This document shows, one piece after another, positions 9,996 to 20,249 of a DNA stretch of 64,000 bases. This DNA comes from Syntrophales bacterium (GTDB lineage Bacteria; Desulfobacterota; Syntrophia; Syntrophales; UBA8958), in contig JAOAFE010000004.1 of NCBI GenBank assembly GCA_026416455.1, positions 1 to 64,000 on the forward strand. Reading direction: 5' to 3'. Made by a program: the position numbers and the translations under genes. Under the pieces are notes generated by a model that searched no databases, was not told the origin of the DNA, and was given only the letters and a program-made list of their open reading frames with translations. Each line of letters opens with the position of its first letter. Positions within the stretch are counted from its first letter, which is position 1.

Positions 9996-10655
9996 TTACT
10001 TATCTCCTTTTCCCGCATATGACGGCGTTAACTTTTTCAATACGCCGAGGGTTTTTGTCATGGGCTCAACCAAAAATTCTCCCGTTGCCGCCGCCCTTTT
10101 ATACACCTCATAAGGGGCTTGTCCCCCTTGAGACGGATCGAGAAAGATATCGTGAAAAAGAAGATAACCTCCTTGCACGATATGGGGACTCCAGAGACGA
10201 TAATCCTGCCAGGCCGATTCGAAGGTGTGGCTGCCATCGATAAAGACAAGGCTTAAGGGTGTATGCCAGAGACGTGCCACCGTGGCGGAAGATGACACGA
10301 TGGGTACGACGGTATCGAGGAGATCGAACATCTCCAAAGTATGCCGGAAGTGAGGAAAAGTATCTATTTTTCCCGTTTTGTCGTCCAGCAGCTCTGGATC
10401 GAAGTACGCCTCCCCCGGTTGCTGCTCTTCCGATCCGCGATGATGGTCGATAGAAAAAAGGATGCCTTTGTTTTTACGACAGCCGAATCCCAGGTATAGG
10501 GCCGATTTCCCGCAATAGCTTCCTATTTCTAAACACGGCCCCAGACGACTGGCCGCCTGCGCCAGGCGGTACAAACATTTACCTTCTTCGGGATCAAGAA
10601 ACCCTTTGACGGGTGCCTTCTGGATTTGACTGAATAAATCTTCTTCTCCTCTCAT
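9996..10655 (-). CDS. Class I SAM-dependent methyltransferase-like protein
   Basis: CLEIGSYCGKSALYLG and LVFIDGSHTFESAWQDYRLW motifs; start chosen as MRGEEDLF just after upstream stop (ORF can extend to 10700). Confidence 0.7.
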   Translation of the reverse strand: MRGEEDLFSQIQKAPVKGFLDPEEGKCLYRLAQAASRLGPCLEIGSYCGKSALYLGFGCRKNKGILFSIDHHRGSEEQQPGEAYFDPELLDDKTGKIDTFPHFRHTLEMFDLLDTVVPIVSSSATVARLWHTPLSLVFIDGSHTFESAWQDYRLWSPHIVQGGYLLFHDIFLDPSQGGQAPYEVYKRAAATGEFLVEPMTKTLGVLKKLTPSYAGKGDK

Positions 10656-10659
10656 GGCC

Positions 10660-11634
10660 TTAGATTTTAGCCTCTTTTTTAAATAAGGAAAAGAGGTCAT
10701 CCAACAGCATGAGTAGCCTCTCCATCAAAGAAACACGATCCAAAAGGGAAGCGTAATTTGCCTCTTTTTCCTCCTCGTCGTCTTTCATATTCGATAGTCG
10801 TAAACCCTGGAGTACGAAATCATCCGCCTTCAAAGTAAATTCCCATTCATCTCGGTCTTCCTGAAGGTTCAATCGTGCCTCTTTGATTTTTTTTCCCTGA
10901 CGCAGGGCCTCTTCAACCTCGTAGAAGCCGGCATGGTGGCCCTGACAGACAACCGATTCAACATATTCTCCCTCTCCCGATTCCAGCATGACTCGTTTAA
11001 GAAACTCGAGCCGTACTTCTCTTCCCCGAGAGACGGCAATAGTACCCTCTCTTTCCTTTGCCTTAGCCCAAAGCCAGGTAAGGAACTGGCGATTTTCGAT
11101 TGGATCTTGAGCAGGGCAAAAGGGGTTAAGAGGCATTTCGAACGTATCTTCGAAGTACGAAACGAAGTCGTCTCTCACCTTTGGGCTGGTTCCGGAAAAG
11201 TAAACGGTCCCCGTCTGCCAAGACCAGCAGACCTCATAAAAAGAGGGAACGGGTGGAATTTTCAGGGCGAGTTCTCTCTTTGCCCCCTCTCGGATAGATT
11301 GTTTTTGTTCTCGGCTTATTTTTTTTAACCCCTGCTCCGAGAGAAATTTTTTTTCCTCCTCGAGGCAGCGGAGATTGAGTAAGGACGAGGGAATACGCCG
11401 TTCATCAACCCGAAGGGTAAAGATTAAGTAAGACCCGAACTTGTATTGAGGCAGCGTAAAATTGCTACTTAACGGATCGTCGATCAGTGTCCAACCCCAT
11501 CTTTCTTTGGCTTCTAAGGGAAAAAAGTCACTAAATGCACGGGATTTTAATTTTTCCCCTACAGAGTCTAAGTCTAACTGTTCTTGGGGCGTACGAAAAC
11601 GCGCTAGGGATACCAATCCTTTTTTGAAACCCAT
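10660..11634 (-). CDS. Putative RdgC-like (recombination-associated) protein
   Basis: N-terminal WGWTLIDD and central AKRELALKIPPVPSFYEVCWSWQTGTVYFSGTSPKVRDDFVSYFEDTF resemble RdgC family architecture. Confidence 0.5.
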   Translation of the reverse strand: MGFKKGLVSLARFRTPQEQLDLDSVGEKLKSRAFSDFFPLEAKERWGWTLIDDPLSSNFTLPQYKFGSYLIFTLRVDERRIPSSLLNLRCLEEEKKFLSEQGLKKISREQKQSIREGAKRELALKIPPVPSFYEVCWSWQTGTVYFSGTSPKVRDDFVSYFEDTFEMPLNPFCPAQDPIENRQFLTWLWAKAKEREGTIAVSRGREVRLEFLKRVMLESGEGEYVESVVCQGHHAGFYEVEEALRQGKKIKEARLNLQEDRDEWEFTLKADDFVLQGLRLSNMKDDEEEKEANYASLLDRVSLMERLLMLLDDLFSLFKKEAKI

Positions 11635-11750
11635 GTCAGTTTTCTCCTTCCAAAGTGCAAAGGAGCGTATACGAAAGAGGTCAGCGTGTCAATCTTGAGG
11701 AAAAATAGACAGAGATGAACAATTATGTTATCTGAATCGACGAGGTAAAA

Positions 11751-12620
11751 ATGGAGATTAATCGAATAGGTATAATCGCCAATGTGGCGAAAGAAAACGC
11801 CTTACCCCAGGTGGCGAGGTTGAAGAGCTGGCTTCGAGAGAAGGGGGTCCAAGTATTCCTCCATCGGGAGCTGGCGGCGCTTCACGGTGAAGATGGAGGG
11901 TACGAGATTGAGAATCTGGCACGCATGTGTGACCTTTTGGCCGTCATGGGGGGGGATGGTACGATCTTGCGCGCCGCTCGCAAAACTAAGGAAGTACCCA
12001 TCCCGATCCTCGGTATTAATTTAGGACAGTTCGGTTATCTAGCCGAGGTGAACTTAGACGAAATGTACGACACCTTTAGCGCCATTCTCGATGGTCGCTT
12101 TCAGACCGAAGAAAGAATGATGCTCGACGTGGTCGACAAATCTGAACAAAAATGGACTATCCTCAACGATGCCGTCATAAATCGTGGAAATCTGTCGCGC
12201 ATAGTCGAGATCGAAACCTTTGTCGACGATGCCTACCTGACAACCTATAAAGCTGATGGCCTCATTATTTCCACACCTACCGGATCTACGGCTTATTCAC
12301 TTTCGGCGGGGGGGCCGATCGTGCTACCCCGCCATGAGTCAATCATTATAAATCCCATCTGTCCTCATACCTTAACCAATCGCCCCGTGATTTTACCCGG
12401 ATCGGCCCGGGTGTCTATAGTCTTGCGTTCTAAAGAAGAAGGCGCAACACTCACCTTAGATGGTCAAGTCATGGTACATCTCAAATCGGGAGACAGGATC
12501 GAAGTTACCCGTTCACCATTTGTAACGATTCTCGTAGTTTCCCCTCATCGCAACTATTTCGAAATTCTCCGAAGCAAGTTAGGGTGGGGGGGGATGCCGG
12601 CGTCTCTCACGGGGAGGTGA
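11751..12620 (+). CDS. nadK: NAD kinase
   Basis: VMGGDGTILRAAR, GINLGQFGYLAEV, STPTGSTAYSLSAGGPIV. Confidence 0.95.
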   Translation: MEINRIGIIANVAKENALPQVARLKSWLREKGVQVFLHRELAALHGEDGGYEIENLARMCDLLAVMGGDGTILRAARKTKEVPIPILGINLGQFGYLAEVNLDEMYDTFSAILDGRFQTEERMMLDVVDKSEQKWTILNDAVINRGNLSRIVEIETFVDDAYLTTYKADGLIISTPTGSTAYSLSAGGPIVLPRHESIIINPICPHTLTNRPVILPGSARVSIVLRSKEEGATLTLDGQVMVHLKSGDRIEVTRSPFVTILVVSPHRNYFEILRSKLGWGGMPASLTGR

Positions 12621-12632
12621 TACGGAAAAAGG

Positions 12633-14327
12633 ATGTTGACGGAGCTCACCATCAGGAATTTTGCCATCATCGACGAGTTGAAGGTTCATTTTTCGGAAGG
12701 ACTCAACATCATAACGGGAGAAACGGGGGCGGGGAAATCCATCATTATTAATGCCCTCGCGCTCATTATGGGAGATCGGGCATCTGCCGATTTGATCCGC
12801 ACCGGAGAAGATGCGGCACAGGTGGAGGCCGTATTCGATTTACATAAGAAACAAAAGACCCAAGAGATACTTGCCCGCTGGGGGATAAAGGAAAAGGAAG
12901 AAATCGTCGTCAAACGTATCATATCCCGCTCAGGCAAGAGTCGGGCTTATATCAACGGCGAGGCAGTTACTGCCTCCCAGCTCTCCCTTTTAGGGGAGGA
13001 ACTCCTCAATATTTGCGGACAGCATGAACATCAACTCCTGTTAAATGAACAAAATCACATCACTATCCTCGATGCCTATGCCAATTTGGGGGACTTAATC
13101 GGCGACTATGGGCAGCTCTTCCATCGGGTCAATGAACTGGAGGATGAGATAAGGTCTCAGGAAGAGATCAGGAAAAGAAGGGCGGAGATGAGAGAGCTGC
13201 TCGATTTTCAGTATCGAGAGATAGAAGAAGTAGCCCCCCAATTAGGGGAGGATGAAAGATTATTAGAGGAAAGAAGGGTTCTGACCAACGCGCAGAGGTT
13301 GAAAGAGCTCGCTTTCGATCTTTATGAAGAACTTTACGGTGGAGACGGAAGTATTTTGGAGAAGCTCGGCCGTCTTCGCCGCGCCGTCGAGGAAATAAAG
13401 AAAATAGACGGTCACTTTCAAAAGAAGCCCGATGAAGTGGAGAGCGTCTATTATCAGCTTGAGGAAATTGCCCATTACGCCCGCAGTTATGGGCAGAGTT
13501 TGGACATTAATACCCATCGTCTTTCGGAGGTAGAGGAAAGACTGGAGAAGTTGAATCGACTGAAGAAAAAGTATGGGGGGTCGATAGAGGCAGTCCTGGC
13601 CCGTAAAGATGAGATTGCCAGGGAACTGGCGGATAATGCAAACCTAGAGGAAGAATTGGAGAAAAAGAGGAAAGAATGGGAGGATAAGTATCGCGAGCTC
13701 GAGCTACTGTCACGTCAAATATCGGATCGCCGTCAGGAAGCGGCCCGGCATCTGGAAGAAGAACTGGCAGGAGAGTTGTGTTCCCTGATGATGGAAAAGG
13801 CGCAATTTAAGGTTGATCTCAGGGAGACGGCACTTAATAGATTAGGACGAGATAACGTGTCTTTTTTATTTACGGCCAACCCGGGAGAAGAATTGAAACC
13901 GTTACATAAAGTGGCATCGGGAGGGGAATTATCCCGATTGATGTTGGCGTTGAAGAAGGTACTGGCCGACCGAGGGTTTGCCGGCACGATTATATTCGAT
14001 GAAGTCGATAGTGGAATTGGGGGTGCCACGGCCGAGGTGGTGGGTGAGAAGATAGAGGAGGTGGCTTATTACAATCAAGTTATCTGTATTACCCACCTAC
14101 CCCAAATTGCCCGCTTCGCCCATCGCCACTTACGAGTTGAAAAGAAAGTGTCGGACGGTAAAACGGTTACCTCTATTAGTGATTTGGACGAGGTGGAAAG
14201 AAGGGAAGAACTGGCCCGCATGCTTGGAGGCAGAGAGATATCCACCATAACTTTAGAGCATGCCACAGAATTACTTGCCACCAAGGCCAGGAAAGGGGGA
14301 TCCTATGCTGAGGAAGGCCAAGGTTAG
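12633..14327 (+). CDS. recN: DNA repair protein RecN
   Basis: MLTELTIRNFAIIDEL, GETGAGKSIIINAL, CGQHEHQLLL, ASGGELSRLMLALK, FDEVDSGIGG. Confidence 0.95.
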   Translation: MLTELTIRNFAIIDELKVHFSEGLNIITGETGAGKSIIINALALIMGDRASADLIRTGEDAAQVEAVFDLHKKQKTQEILARWGIKEKEEIVVKRIISRSGKSRAYINGEAVTASQLSLLGEELLNICGQHEHQLLLNEQNHITILDAYANLGDLIGDYGQLFHRVNELEDEIRSQEEIRKRRAEMRELLDFQYREIEEVAPQLGEDERLLEERRVLTNAQRLKELAFDLYEELYGGDGSILEKLGRLRRAVEEIKKIDGHFQKKPDEVESVYYQLEEIAHYARSYGQSLDINTHRLSEVEERLEKLNRLKKKYGGSIEAVLARKDEIARELADNANLEEELEKKRKEWEDKYRELELLSRQISDRRQEAARHLEEELAGELCSLMMEKAQFKVDLRETALNRLGRDNVSFLFTANPGEELKPLHKVASGGELSRLMLALKKVLADRGFAGTIIFDEVDSGIGGATAEVVGEKIEEVAYYNQVICITHLPQIARFAHRHLRVEKKVSDGKTVTSISDLDEVERREELARMLGGREISTITLEHATELLATKARKGGSYAEEGQG

Positions 14328-14760
14328 TGATGTGCGGACAATTCACAAAATGATCAACAATGCCGCCTCTCAAGGAGACGTCTTACCCCGCTCCCTTATG
14401 GACATTTACGGCAGCCTACGGGATTTTTTTGTTTACCTGGACCGGGACGATAATATCATCGGCATCTGTGCCATGACTATCATTTGGGAGAATTTGGCGG
14501 AGATTAGGTCTCTGGTCGTGTTGGAAGAACACCGAAAAAAGGGAATCGGTCGTATACTAGTAGAGGCTTGCATCTCCGAAGCCATCACCCTGGACCTTTT
14601 TCGCATTTTTACCCTCACGAATAAGAAAGAATTTTTCGAGCGCCTCGGTTTTCATGAGGTTGAACGTACCTCTTTATCGGAGAAGATATGGTCCGACTGC
14701 TTCCGGTGTCCCAAGTATCCCGATTTCTGCGATGAAGTTGCCATGATTATCGAGCTGTAG
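14305..14760 (+). CDS. N-acetyltransferase (GNAT; ArgA-like N-acetylglutamate synthase type)
   Basis: MLRKAKVSDVRTIHKMIN, LEEHRKKGIGRILVEACI, C-terminal CFRCPKYPDFCDEVAMI. Confidence 0.75.
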   Translation: MLRKAKVSDVRTIHKMINNAASQGDVLPRSLMDIYGSLRDFFVYLDRDDNIIGICAMTIIWENLAEIRSLVVLEEHRKKGIGRILVEACISEAITLDLFRIFTLTNKKEFFERLGFHEVERTSLSEKIWSDCFRCPKYPDFCDEVAMIIEL

Positions 14761-14763
14761 GTC

Positions 14764-15927
14764 ATGAGAAGAATCTTCTGCCTCCTCTTCTTTTTCCTCA
14801 TTTGGTCGGTGTTTGGGTGTGCTCCTCGAATGGCTTATCTCCCTCACCCGTCGGGAGAAGAAGAGAAAGCCGTGATGGTGGACGATATGGATCTCCGTTC
14901 CCTCGAGGAGGCGATAGAGCGGAGCCTTAGATTTTTCCAAACCAGAGGGGAACAGAGGGAATATTGCTTTCGAGATCGGTGTCATCGAGGCCGGGAGTTT
15001 ATAGTTGCCCTGGGGAACATGAAAGGTATCTTGGCTAAAGCGGGAGAACCGTGGTCGGAGAAGGAAAAGGCGATCACCGAGATTTTCGATTTCATTCCCG
15101 TAAGTGATAACTTAATTGTAACTGGTTATTTTGAGCCTATCTTGGAGGGTTCGCTGACAAAAGATGAGCGATTCCGCTATCCCATATATCGTCCCCCTGA
15201 GGATATAGTTATTGTCAGATTGGGCAAATTCAACCGCAAGTATGGGAATGATGTGCTGGTTGGCAGGCTCGCAAAGAATGAGGTGGTGCCTTTTTTTAGC
15301 CGCAAGGAAATTGACGTCGACAAAGTTCTAGCCCGTCGCGGGCTGGAAATTGCTTGGGTAGATGAACCGGTTGAACTCTTTTTTCTCCACCTCCAGGGCT
15401 CGGGCAAAATCAGATTAAGAGACGGATCATTTATCAATGTAAGTTATGCCCAGCGAAACGGTAGGCCCTATCGGAGCATCGCCACCTACATGGTGGAGAA
15501 AGGTTACGTCAAATCAACGGAGACTTCTCATCGCCATATCAAGGCCTTTCTTAAGGCCAACCCTCATTTGCGGGATGAAATACTCTCGTACAATGAGAGT
15601 TATATTTTCTTTCGGGAGGTGGAAGAGGGACCCGTTGGGGCCTTGGGTGTAACTCTCGTAAGTGGAAGATCTGTTGCCTTAGATGGAGATGTGTATCCTC
15701 CCGGTGCGCCTCTTATTTTGAAATCACGACGTCCCGTCAGGTTTGAAGAGGACCGACCCACGATGTGGGAGAGTTTTACCCGCCTCGTTTTTCATCATGA
15801 CGGAGGGACGGCTATTAAAGGCCCCCATCGTTTAGACCTCTTCTGCGGTACCGGTCCACAAAAGGAATTGGAGGCCGGCAGTCTAAAAGAGCCGGGTAAA
15901 TTGATTCTTCTCCTTCCTAAAAAATAG
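14764..15927 (+). CDS. mltA: Murein transglycosylase A (MltA), lipoprotein
   Basis: VFGCAP lipobox; VTGYFEPILEGS, LHLQGSGKIRL, TAIKGPHRLDLFCGTGPQ (MltA/3D domain). Confidence 0.9.
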   Translation: MRRIFCLLFFFLIWSVFGCAPRMAYLPHPSGEEEKAVMVDDMDLRSLEEAIERSLRFFQTRGEQREYCFRDRCHRGREFIVALGNMKGILAKAGEPWSEKEKAITEIFDFIPVSDNLIVTGYFEPILEGSLTKDERFRYPIYRPPEDIVIVRLGKFNRKYGNDVLVGRLAKNEVVPFFSRKEIDVDKVLARRGLEIAWVDEPVELFFLHLQGSGKIRLRDGSFINVSYAQRNGRPYRSIATYMVEKGYVKSTETSHRHIKAFLKANPHLRDEILSYNESYIFFREVEEGPVGALGVTLVSGRSVALDGDVYPPGAPLILKSRRPVRFEEDRPTMWESFTRLVFHHDGGTAIKGPHRLDLFCGTGPQKELEAGSLKEPGKLILLLPKK

Positions 15928-15936
15928 CCATCCGGT

Positions 15937-15965
15937 TTGACAAGGCACCTGGCATTTGCTATACG
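15937..15965 (+). promoter_or_regulatory. Sigma70-type promoter upstream of trpS
   Basis: TTGACA (15937-15942) - 17 nt - TATACG (15960-15965), about 30 nt before GTG start. Confidence 0.65.
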
Positions 15966-15994
15966 TCGCCCACTAATTTATTGGCAGGTGGCGG

Positions 15995-16990
15995 GTGAAA
16001 AGAATCTTAAGCGGCATGAGACCGACGGGTTATTTACATTTGGGGAACTTGCACGGCGCTTTAAAAAATTGGATTACCTTGCAAAATCAGGGTGAGTTCG
16101 AGTGTTTTTACTTTGTCGCCGATTGGCATGCTTTGACCAGTGACTTTGCCGATCCTTCAATGATCGGTACATATACGGAGGCTATCTTCATCGATTGGTT
16201 AAGTGCTGGTTTGGATCCGGAGAAAAGTACCCTCTTTGTGCAATCGGCCGTAAAAGAGCATGCCGAACTGTTCGTACTCTTTTCGATGATCACCCCCGTA
16301 GCGTGGTTGGAACGAAACCCCACCTATAAAGAGATGAAAGAGGAAATCTCGAACCGGGATTTGTCCAACTTGGGTTTTCTTGCGTACCCCGTATTACAAG
16401 CGGCGGATATACTTATGTATAAGGCATACGGCGTTCCCGTCGGTATAGACCAGCTACCCCATGTGGAATTGACGAGGGAAATAGCCCGTCGTTTTAATTA
16501 TCTATATGGGGAGGTTTTCCCTGAACCTCAGAGTCTTTTGGCGGATACGCCAAAGTTGCTCGGCATAGATGGCCGCAAAATGAGTAAATCTTACGAAAAC
16601 GCTATCTATTTGAGTGATGAGGGGGTCGAGCTCCATCGTAAGGTAATGTCTATGTTTACGGATCCTCAGAGGAAGAGACGTACAGACCCTGGCCGTCCGG
16701 AAATCTGTAACGTTTTTTCCTTTCATAATATCTATACCGAGAAACAAAAAGTGGAAGAGTTAGAGATAGATTGTCGAAATGCCCACATCGGGTGTACAGA
16801 CTGTAAAGAGCTTCTTTCGAAAAACATCGCAGCGGGGCTGGAAGATTTCCATGCCAAGAGGCGGTACTATTTGCAACACATCGACGAAGTTAGGGATATA
16901 ATCAAGGAGGGTAACAGAAGGGCTCGCTTCGTGGCCGAAAAAACGATGGCCGAAGTGCGGGAAGTCATGATGGGGAAATCCATCTACTAA
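15995..16990 (+). CDS. trpS: Tryptophanyl-tRNA synthetase
   Basis: [17 protein letters not shown] (HIGH-type), KMSKS motif [20 protein letters not shown] before GTG. Confidence 0.95.
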   Translation: MKRILSGMRPTGYLHLGNLHGALKNWITLQNQGEFECFYFVADWHALTSDFADPSMIGTYTEAIFIDWLSAGLDPEKSTLFVQSAVKEHAELFVLFSMITPVAWLERNPTYKEMKEEISNRDLSNLGFLAYPVLQAADILMYKAYGVPVGIDQLPHVELTREIARRFNYLYGEVFPEPQSLLADTPKLLGIDGRKMSKSYENAIYLSDEGVELHRKVMSMFTDPQRKRRTDPGRPEICNVFSFHNIYTEKQKVEELEIDCRNAHIGCTDCKELLSKNIAAGLEDFHAKRRYYLQHIDEVRDIIKEGNRRARFVAEKTMAEVREVMMGKSIY

Positions 16991-17016
16991 TTGCGCGTAA
17001 TGGAAAGATAGACGAC

Positions 17017-18183
17017 ATGAGAAAGGGTTACTATGGGAAATTTGGGGGCGTCTTTGTCCCCGAAACACTCATGCCCTCCATTTATGAATTGGAAGAGGCC
17101 TTCTTTCGATGGTGGAGAAGTAGAGACTTCAGAAAGGAATTCGAAGGATATTTAAAAGATTACGTCGGGCGCCCCACTCCTCTCTACCATGCCTCCAATC
17201 TCTCTGTGCGCTGCGGGCTCACACTTTATCTGAAACGCGAGGATCTTTGCCATACGGGGGCACACAAGATCATAAACGCCTTGGGTCAAGCCCTGTTGGC
17301 AAAAAAAATGGGAAAAAGGAGGGTCATTGCCGAAACTGGGGCGGGTCAACACGGGGTCGCCGTAGCCACCGCCGCGGCCCTATTGGGACTGGAATGTTGT
17401 ATTTACATGGGAGCGGACGATGTGGAGCGACAGAAAATGAACGTAATCCGTATGGATATGTTAGGGGCGGAAGTTCGGGGTGTGGAAACAGGTACGAGAA
17501 CATTAAAAGATGCGATTAACGAAGCTTTAAGAGATTGGGTGACAAACGTAAGAACGACCCATTACATTTTGGGTACCGTTTTTGGACCTTATCCCTACCC
17601 GCAAATGGTGAAGGAATTTGTTTCTGTCATCGGACGAGAGGCGGCAAGACAAATCTGGAAAAAGGAAAAGAGGCTACCCGATGTGGTTGTCGCATGCGTA
17701 GGGGGCGGGAGTAACGCGATGGGTATTTTTTACCCTTTTCTTAAGCGGAAGGAAGTAACGCTCGTTGGCGTGGAGGCAGGAGGCAAAGGTATCTCAACGG
17801 GACATCATGCCGCTCGCTTTCAAGGAGGCAAGGTAGGTATCTTTCAGGGGACAAAAAGTTATGTCCTCCAAGACTCGAATGGGCAGATATTAGATACCTA
17901 CTCTATTGCCCCCGGACTCGATTACGCCAGTGTGGGACCGGAACATAGTTTTCTTATGGAATCCCAACGAGTAACATACACATCTGCCACCGATGAAGAA
18001 ACTTTAGAGGCCTTTTTTCTTACCTCCCGGGAAGAAGGCATCATTCCCGCCCTCGAGAGCAGTCATGCCCTGGCATATGTCATAAAAAACTGCACCAGGT
18101 GGAAAGACAAACTTGTCCTGGTTAACCTTTCGGGGCGCGGGGATAAGGATGTCGAAACCGTATCGAGGACGATATCTCCATGA
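17017..18183 (+). CDS. trpB: Tryptophan synthase beta subunit
   Basis: [52 protein letters not shown]. Confidence 0.97.
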   Translation: MRKGYYGKFGGVFVPETLMPSIYELEEAFFRWWRSRDFRKEFEGYLKDYVGRPTPLYHASNLSVRCGLTLYLKREDLCHTGAHKIINALGQALLAKKMGKRRVIAETGAGQHGVAVATAAALLGLECCIYMGADDVERQKMNVIRMDMLGAEVRGVETGTRTLKDAINEALRDWVTNVRTTHYILGTVFGPYPYPQMVKEFVSVIGREAARQIWKKEKRLPDVVVACVGGGSNAMGIFYPFLKRKEVTLVGVEAGGKGISTGHHAARFQGGKVGIFQGTKSYVLQDSNGQILDTYSIAPGLDYASVGPEHSFLMESQRVTYTSATDEETLEAFFLTSREEGIIPALESSHALAYVIKNCTRWKDKLVLVNLSGRGDKDVETVSRTISP

Positions 18184-18974
18184 ACGAAATCACGAACGTG
18201 TTTCGTCGGCTGAACAGGGAGGGGAAAAAAGCTCTTATCCCCTATGTGACCGGTGGGGATCCGTCGATAGAAAAAACATACGAATTCATGGAATTTCTGG
18301 CGAGAAATGGAGCGGATATCATTGAGGTGGGCATCCCTTTCTCCGATCCCATGGCCGACGGGCCGGTGATCCAAAGGGCAAGTGAAAGGGCCCTCAAAGC
18401 GGGAACGGCTGTAAAAGATATTTTCGCCCTCGTTCGCCGGTTCAATAAGGCGTTCACCATTCCGGTCGTTCTTATGGGTTATTTAAATCCCATTTACGCC
18501 TATGGGGTAGAAAGATTCGTGTCCGAAGCAGCTGACAATGGTGTGAAAGGACTCATCATTGTAGATATGCCGCCGGAAGAGGCGGGAGAAATCTGCCCAT
18601 TACTCAGGAAGTATGGAATCGCAAGCATATTTCTCGCCACGCCCGTAACAAATCGAGATCGTATACTCAAAATAAAAAAGATAGCCCGGGGATTTCTTTA
18701 TTTTGTCTCCGTCACGGGGGTAACGGGGGAGCGAGATGAAATTCCCACCGATATATTGGAAAAGATTAAGGAGATCAAAGGGCTGATATCTTTGCCCGTT
18801 ACTTTAGGATTTGGCATCTCCCATCCCCGAATCGTAGAAGAATTTTTCCCCTATCTGGACGGCTTTGTAGTGGGTAGCGCCCTCGTAAGACGTTGGGAGC
18901 ACTCTTTTAGCGTTGATGATCCGGAATTAAAAAACTTTTTCCAAGAGATGGTTATTGCCTGTCATGGTTCATGA
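18180..18974 (+). CDS. trpA: Tryptophan synthase alpha subunit
   Basis: [41 protein letters not shown]; 4-nt overlap with trpB. Confidence 0.96.
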   Translation: MNEITNVFRRLNREGKKALIPYVTGGDPSIEKTYEFMEFLARNGADIIEVGIPFSDPMADGPVIQRASERALKAGTAVKDIFALVRRFNKAFTIPVVLMGYLNPIYAYGVERFVSEAADNGVKGLIIVDMPPEEAGEICPLLRKYGIASIFLATPVTNRDRILKIKKIARGFLYFVSVTGVTGERDEIPTDILEKIKEIKGLISLPVTLGFGISHPRIVEEFFPYLDGFVVGSALVRRWEHSFSVDDPELKNFFQEMVIACHGS

Positions 18975-19711
18975 CGATGCAATACGAAGTTAAGCTGCCC
19001 GTCTTTGAAGGCCCCCTCGACCTTCTCCTTTACCTCATCAAAAAAAACGAGCTGGACATCTATCATATACCTATTGCGGAGATCACGGATCAGTATTTGA
19101 GGTATGTGGAATTCATGAGAACGTTAAACCTGGATTTAGCTGGTGAATATCTTGTTTTGGCGGCTACGTTATTACATATAAAATCTCGTCTCCTTCTGCC
19201 TCGATCGGAAGACGAAGAAGATGATACGGAAGACCCGCGCGCCGAGTTAGTTGAACAGCTCGTTACTTATCAAGCCTTCCGCGAGGCAGCCAAGGCGTTA
19301 GACCGTCGGCCTCAACTGGAAAGGGAAGTTTTTACCCGTGGTTCCGGAGATGTTAGGGTAGATGAGGGGCAAAAAAGCGTAGGTGAATGGGAAGAAATAG
19401 GATTGTTCGAATTGATAGATGCCTTCCAACGCGTCCTCAAGCGTATGAAACCGCAGCAAATTCTTGAAATTGAGGGAGAACAACTGTCCTTAGTACAGAT
19501 CATCTCAGAGCTGAAAGAAAAGATCCAGCGCGCGGGCCGGCTCATGTTCCAAGAACTTTTTGAGGATCAGAAATCAAGGAAAAGAATCATCTATACCTTC
19601 CTTGCCGTTTTAGAAATGGTCAGAAGAAAAATGATCTCCATCTATCAGCTATCCCCCCTATCTTCTATCTACCTCTTTTATGAAGGCGATGGCATAGATG
19701 TTAACGAATAA
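18971..19711 (+). CDS. scpA: Segregation and condensation protein A
   Basis: YEVKLPVFEGPLDLLLYLIKKNELDIYHIPIAEITDQYL. Confidence 0.95.
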   Translation: MTMQYEVKLPVFEGPLDLLLYLIKKNELDIYHIPIAEITDQYLRYVEFMRTLNLDLAGEYLVLAATLLHIKSRLLLPRSEDEEDDTEDPRAELVEQLVTYQAFREAAKALDRRPQLEREVFTRGSGDVRVDEGQKSVGEWEEIGLFELIDAFQRVLKRMKPQQILEIEGEQLSLVQIISELKEKIQRAGRLMFQELFEDQKSRKRIIYTFLAVLEMVRRKMISIYQLSPLSSIYLFYEGDGIDVNE

Positions 19712-20249
19712 CTTGAAGAACATCATAGAAGCAATTATTTTTACTAGCGATAGTCCGATAAGCGTTGATAAAATCCATTCTATTTTGTCCGCCGAAGGAT
19801 TCGAAAAAAGGGAAATCGTTCAAATCCTAAAGGAGTTGAAAGAGGAATATTTCTTACGCCAGGGTGGATTTACGTTGGAGGAGGTGGCGGGGGGATACCA
19901 ATTTCGTACCCGTCCCGAATACGCCGGGTGGATCAGGAAGTTGAAATCTTCTCGCGTAAATCCTCTTAGCCCTGCGGCCTTAGAGACTCTTGCCATTGTA
20001 GCCTATCAACAGCCAATCACCAAGATGGAGATCGATCGCTTTAGAGGTGTCGACAGTGGTGGTGTCATTAGAGGCTTGATGGAGAGGCGATTGGTTAAAA
20101 TCGTGGGACGGAAGGAGATACCGGGTCGTCCCATACTTTACGGCACGACAAAGCGTTTTTTAGAGATGTTCAATTTGAAAGACCTCTCTGAGTTGCCCAC
20201 CGTTAAGGAGCTCCAGGATCTGGAAGGTTATGAAGGAAAAAGAAAATGA
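19698..20249 (+). CDS. scpB: Segregation and condensation protein B
   Basis: NNLKNIIEAIIFTSDSPIS, ALETLAIVAYQQPITKMEIDRFRGVDSGGVIRGLMERRLV. Confidence 0.95.
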   Translation: MLTNNLKNIIEAIIFTSDSPISVDKIHSILSAEGFEKREIVQILKELKEEYFLRQGGFTLEEVAGGYQFRTRPEYAGWIRKLKSSRVNPLSPAALETLAIVAYQQPITKMEIDRFRGVDSGGVIRGLMERRLVKIVGRKEIPGRPILYGTTKRFLEMFNLKDLSELPTVKELQDLEGYEGKRK

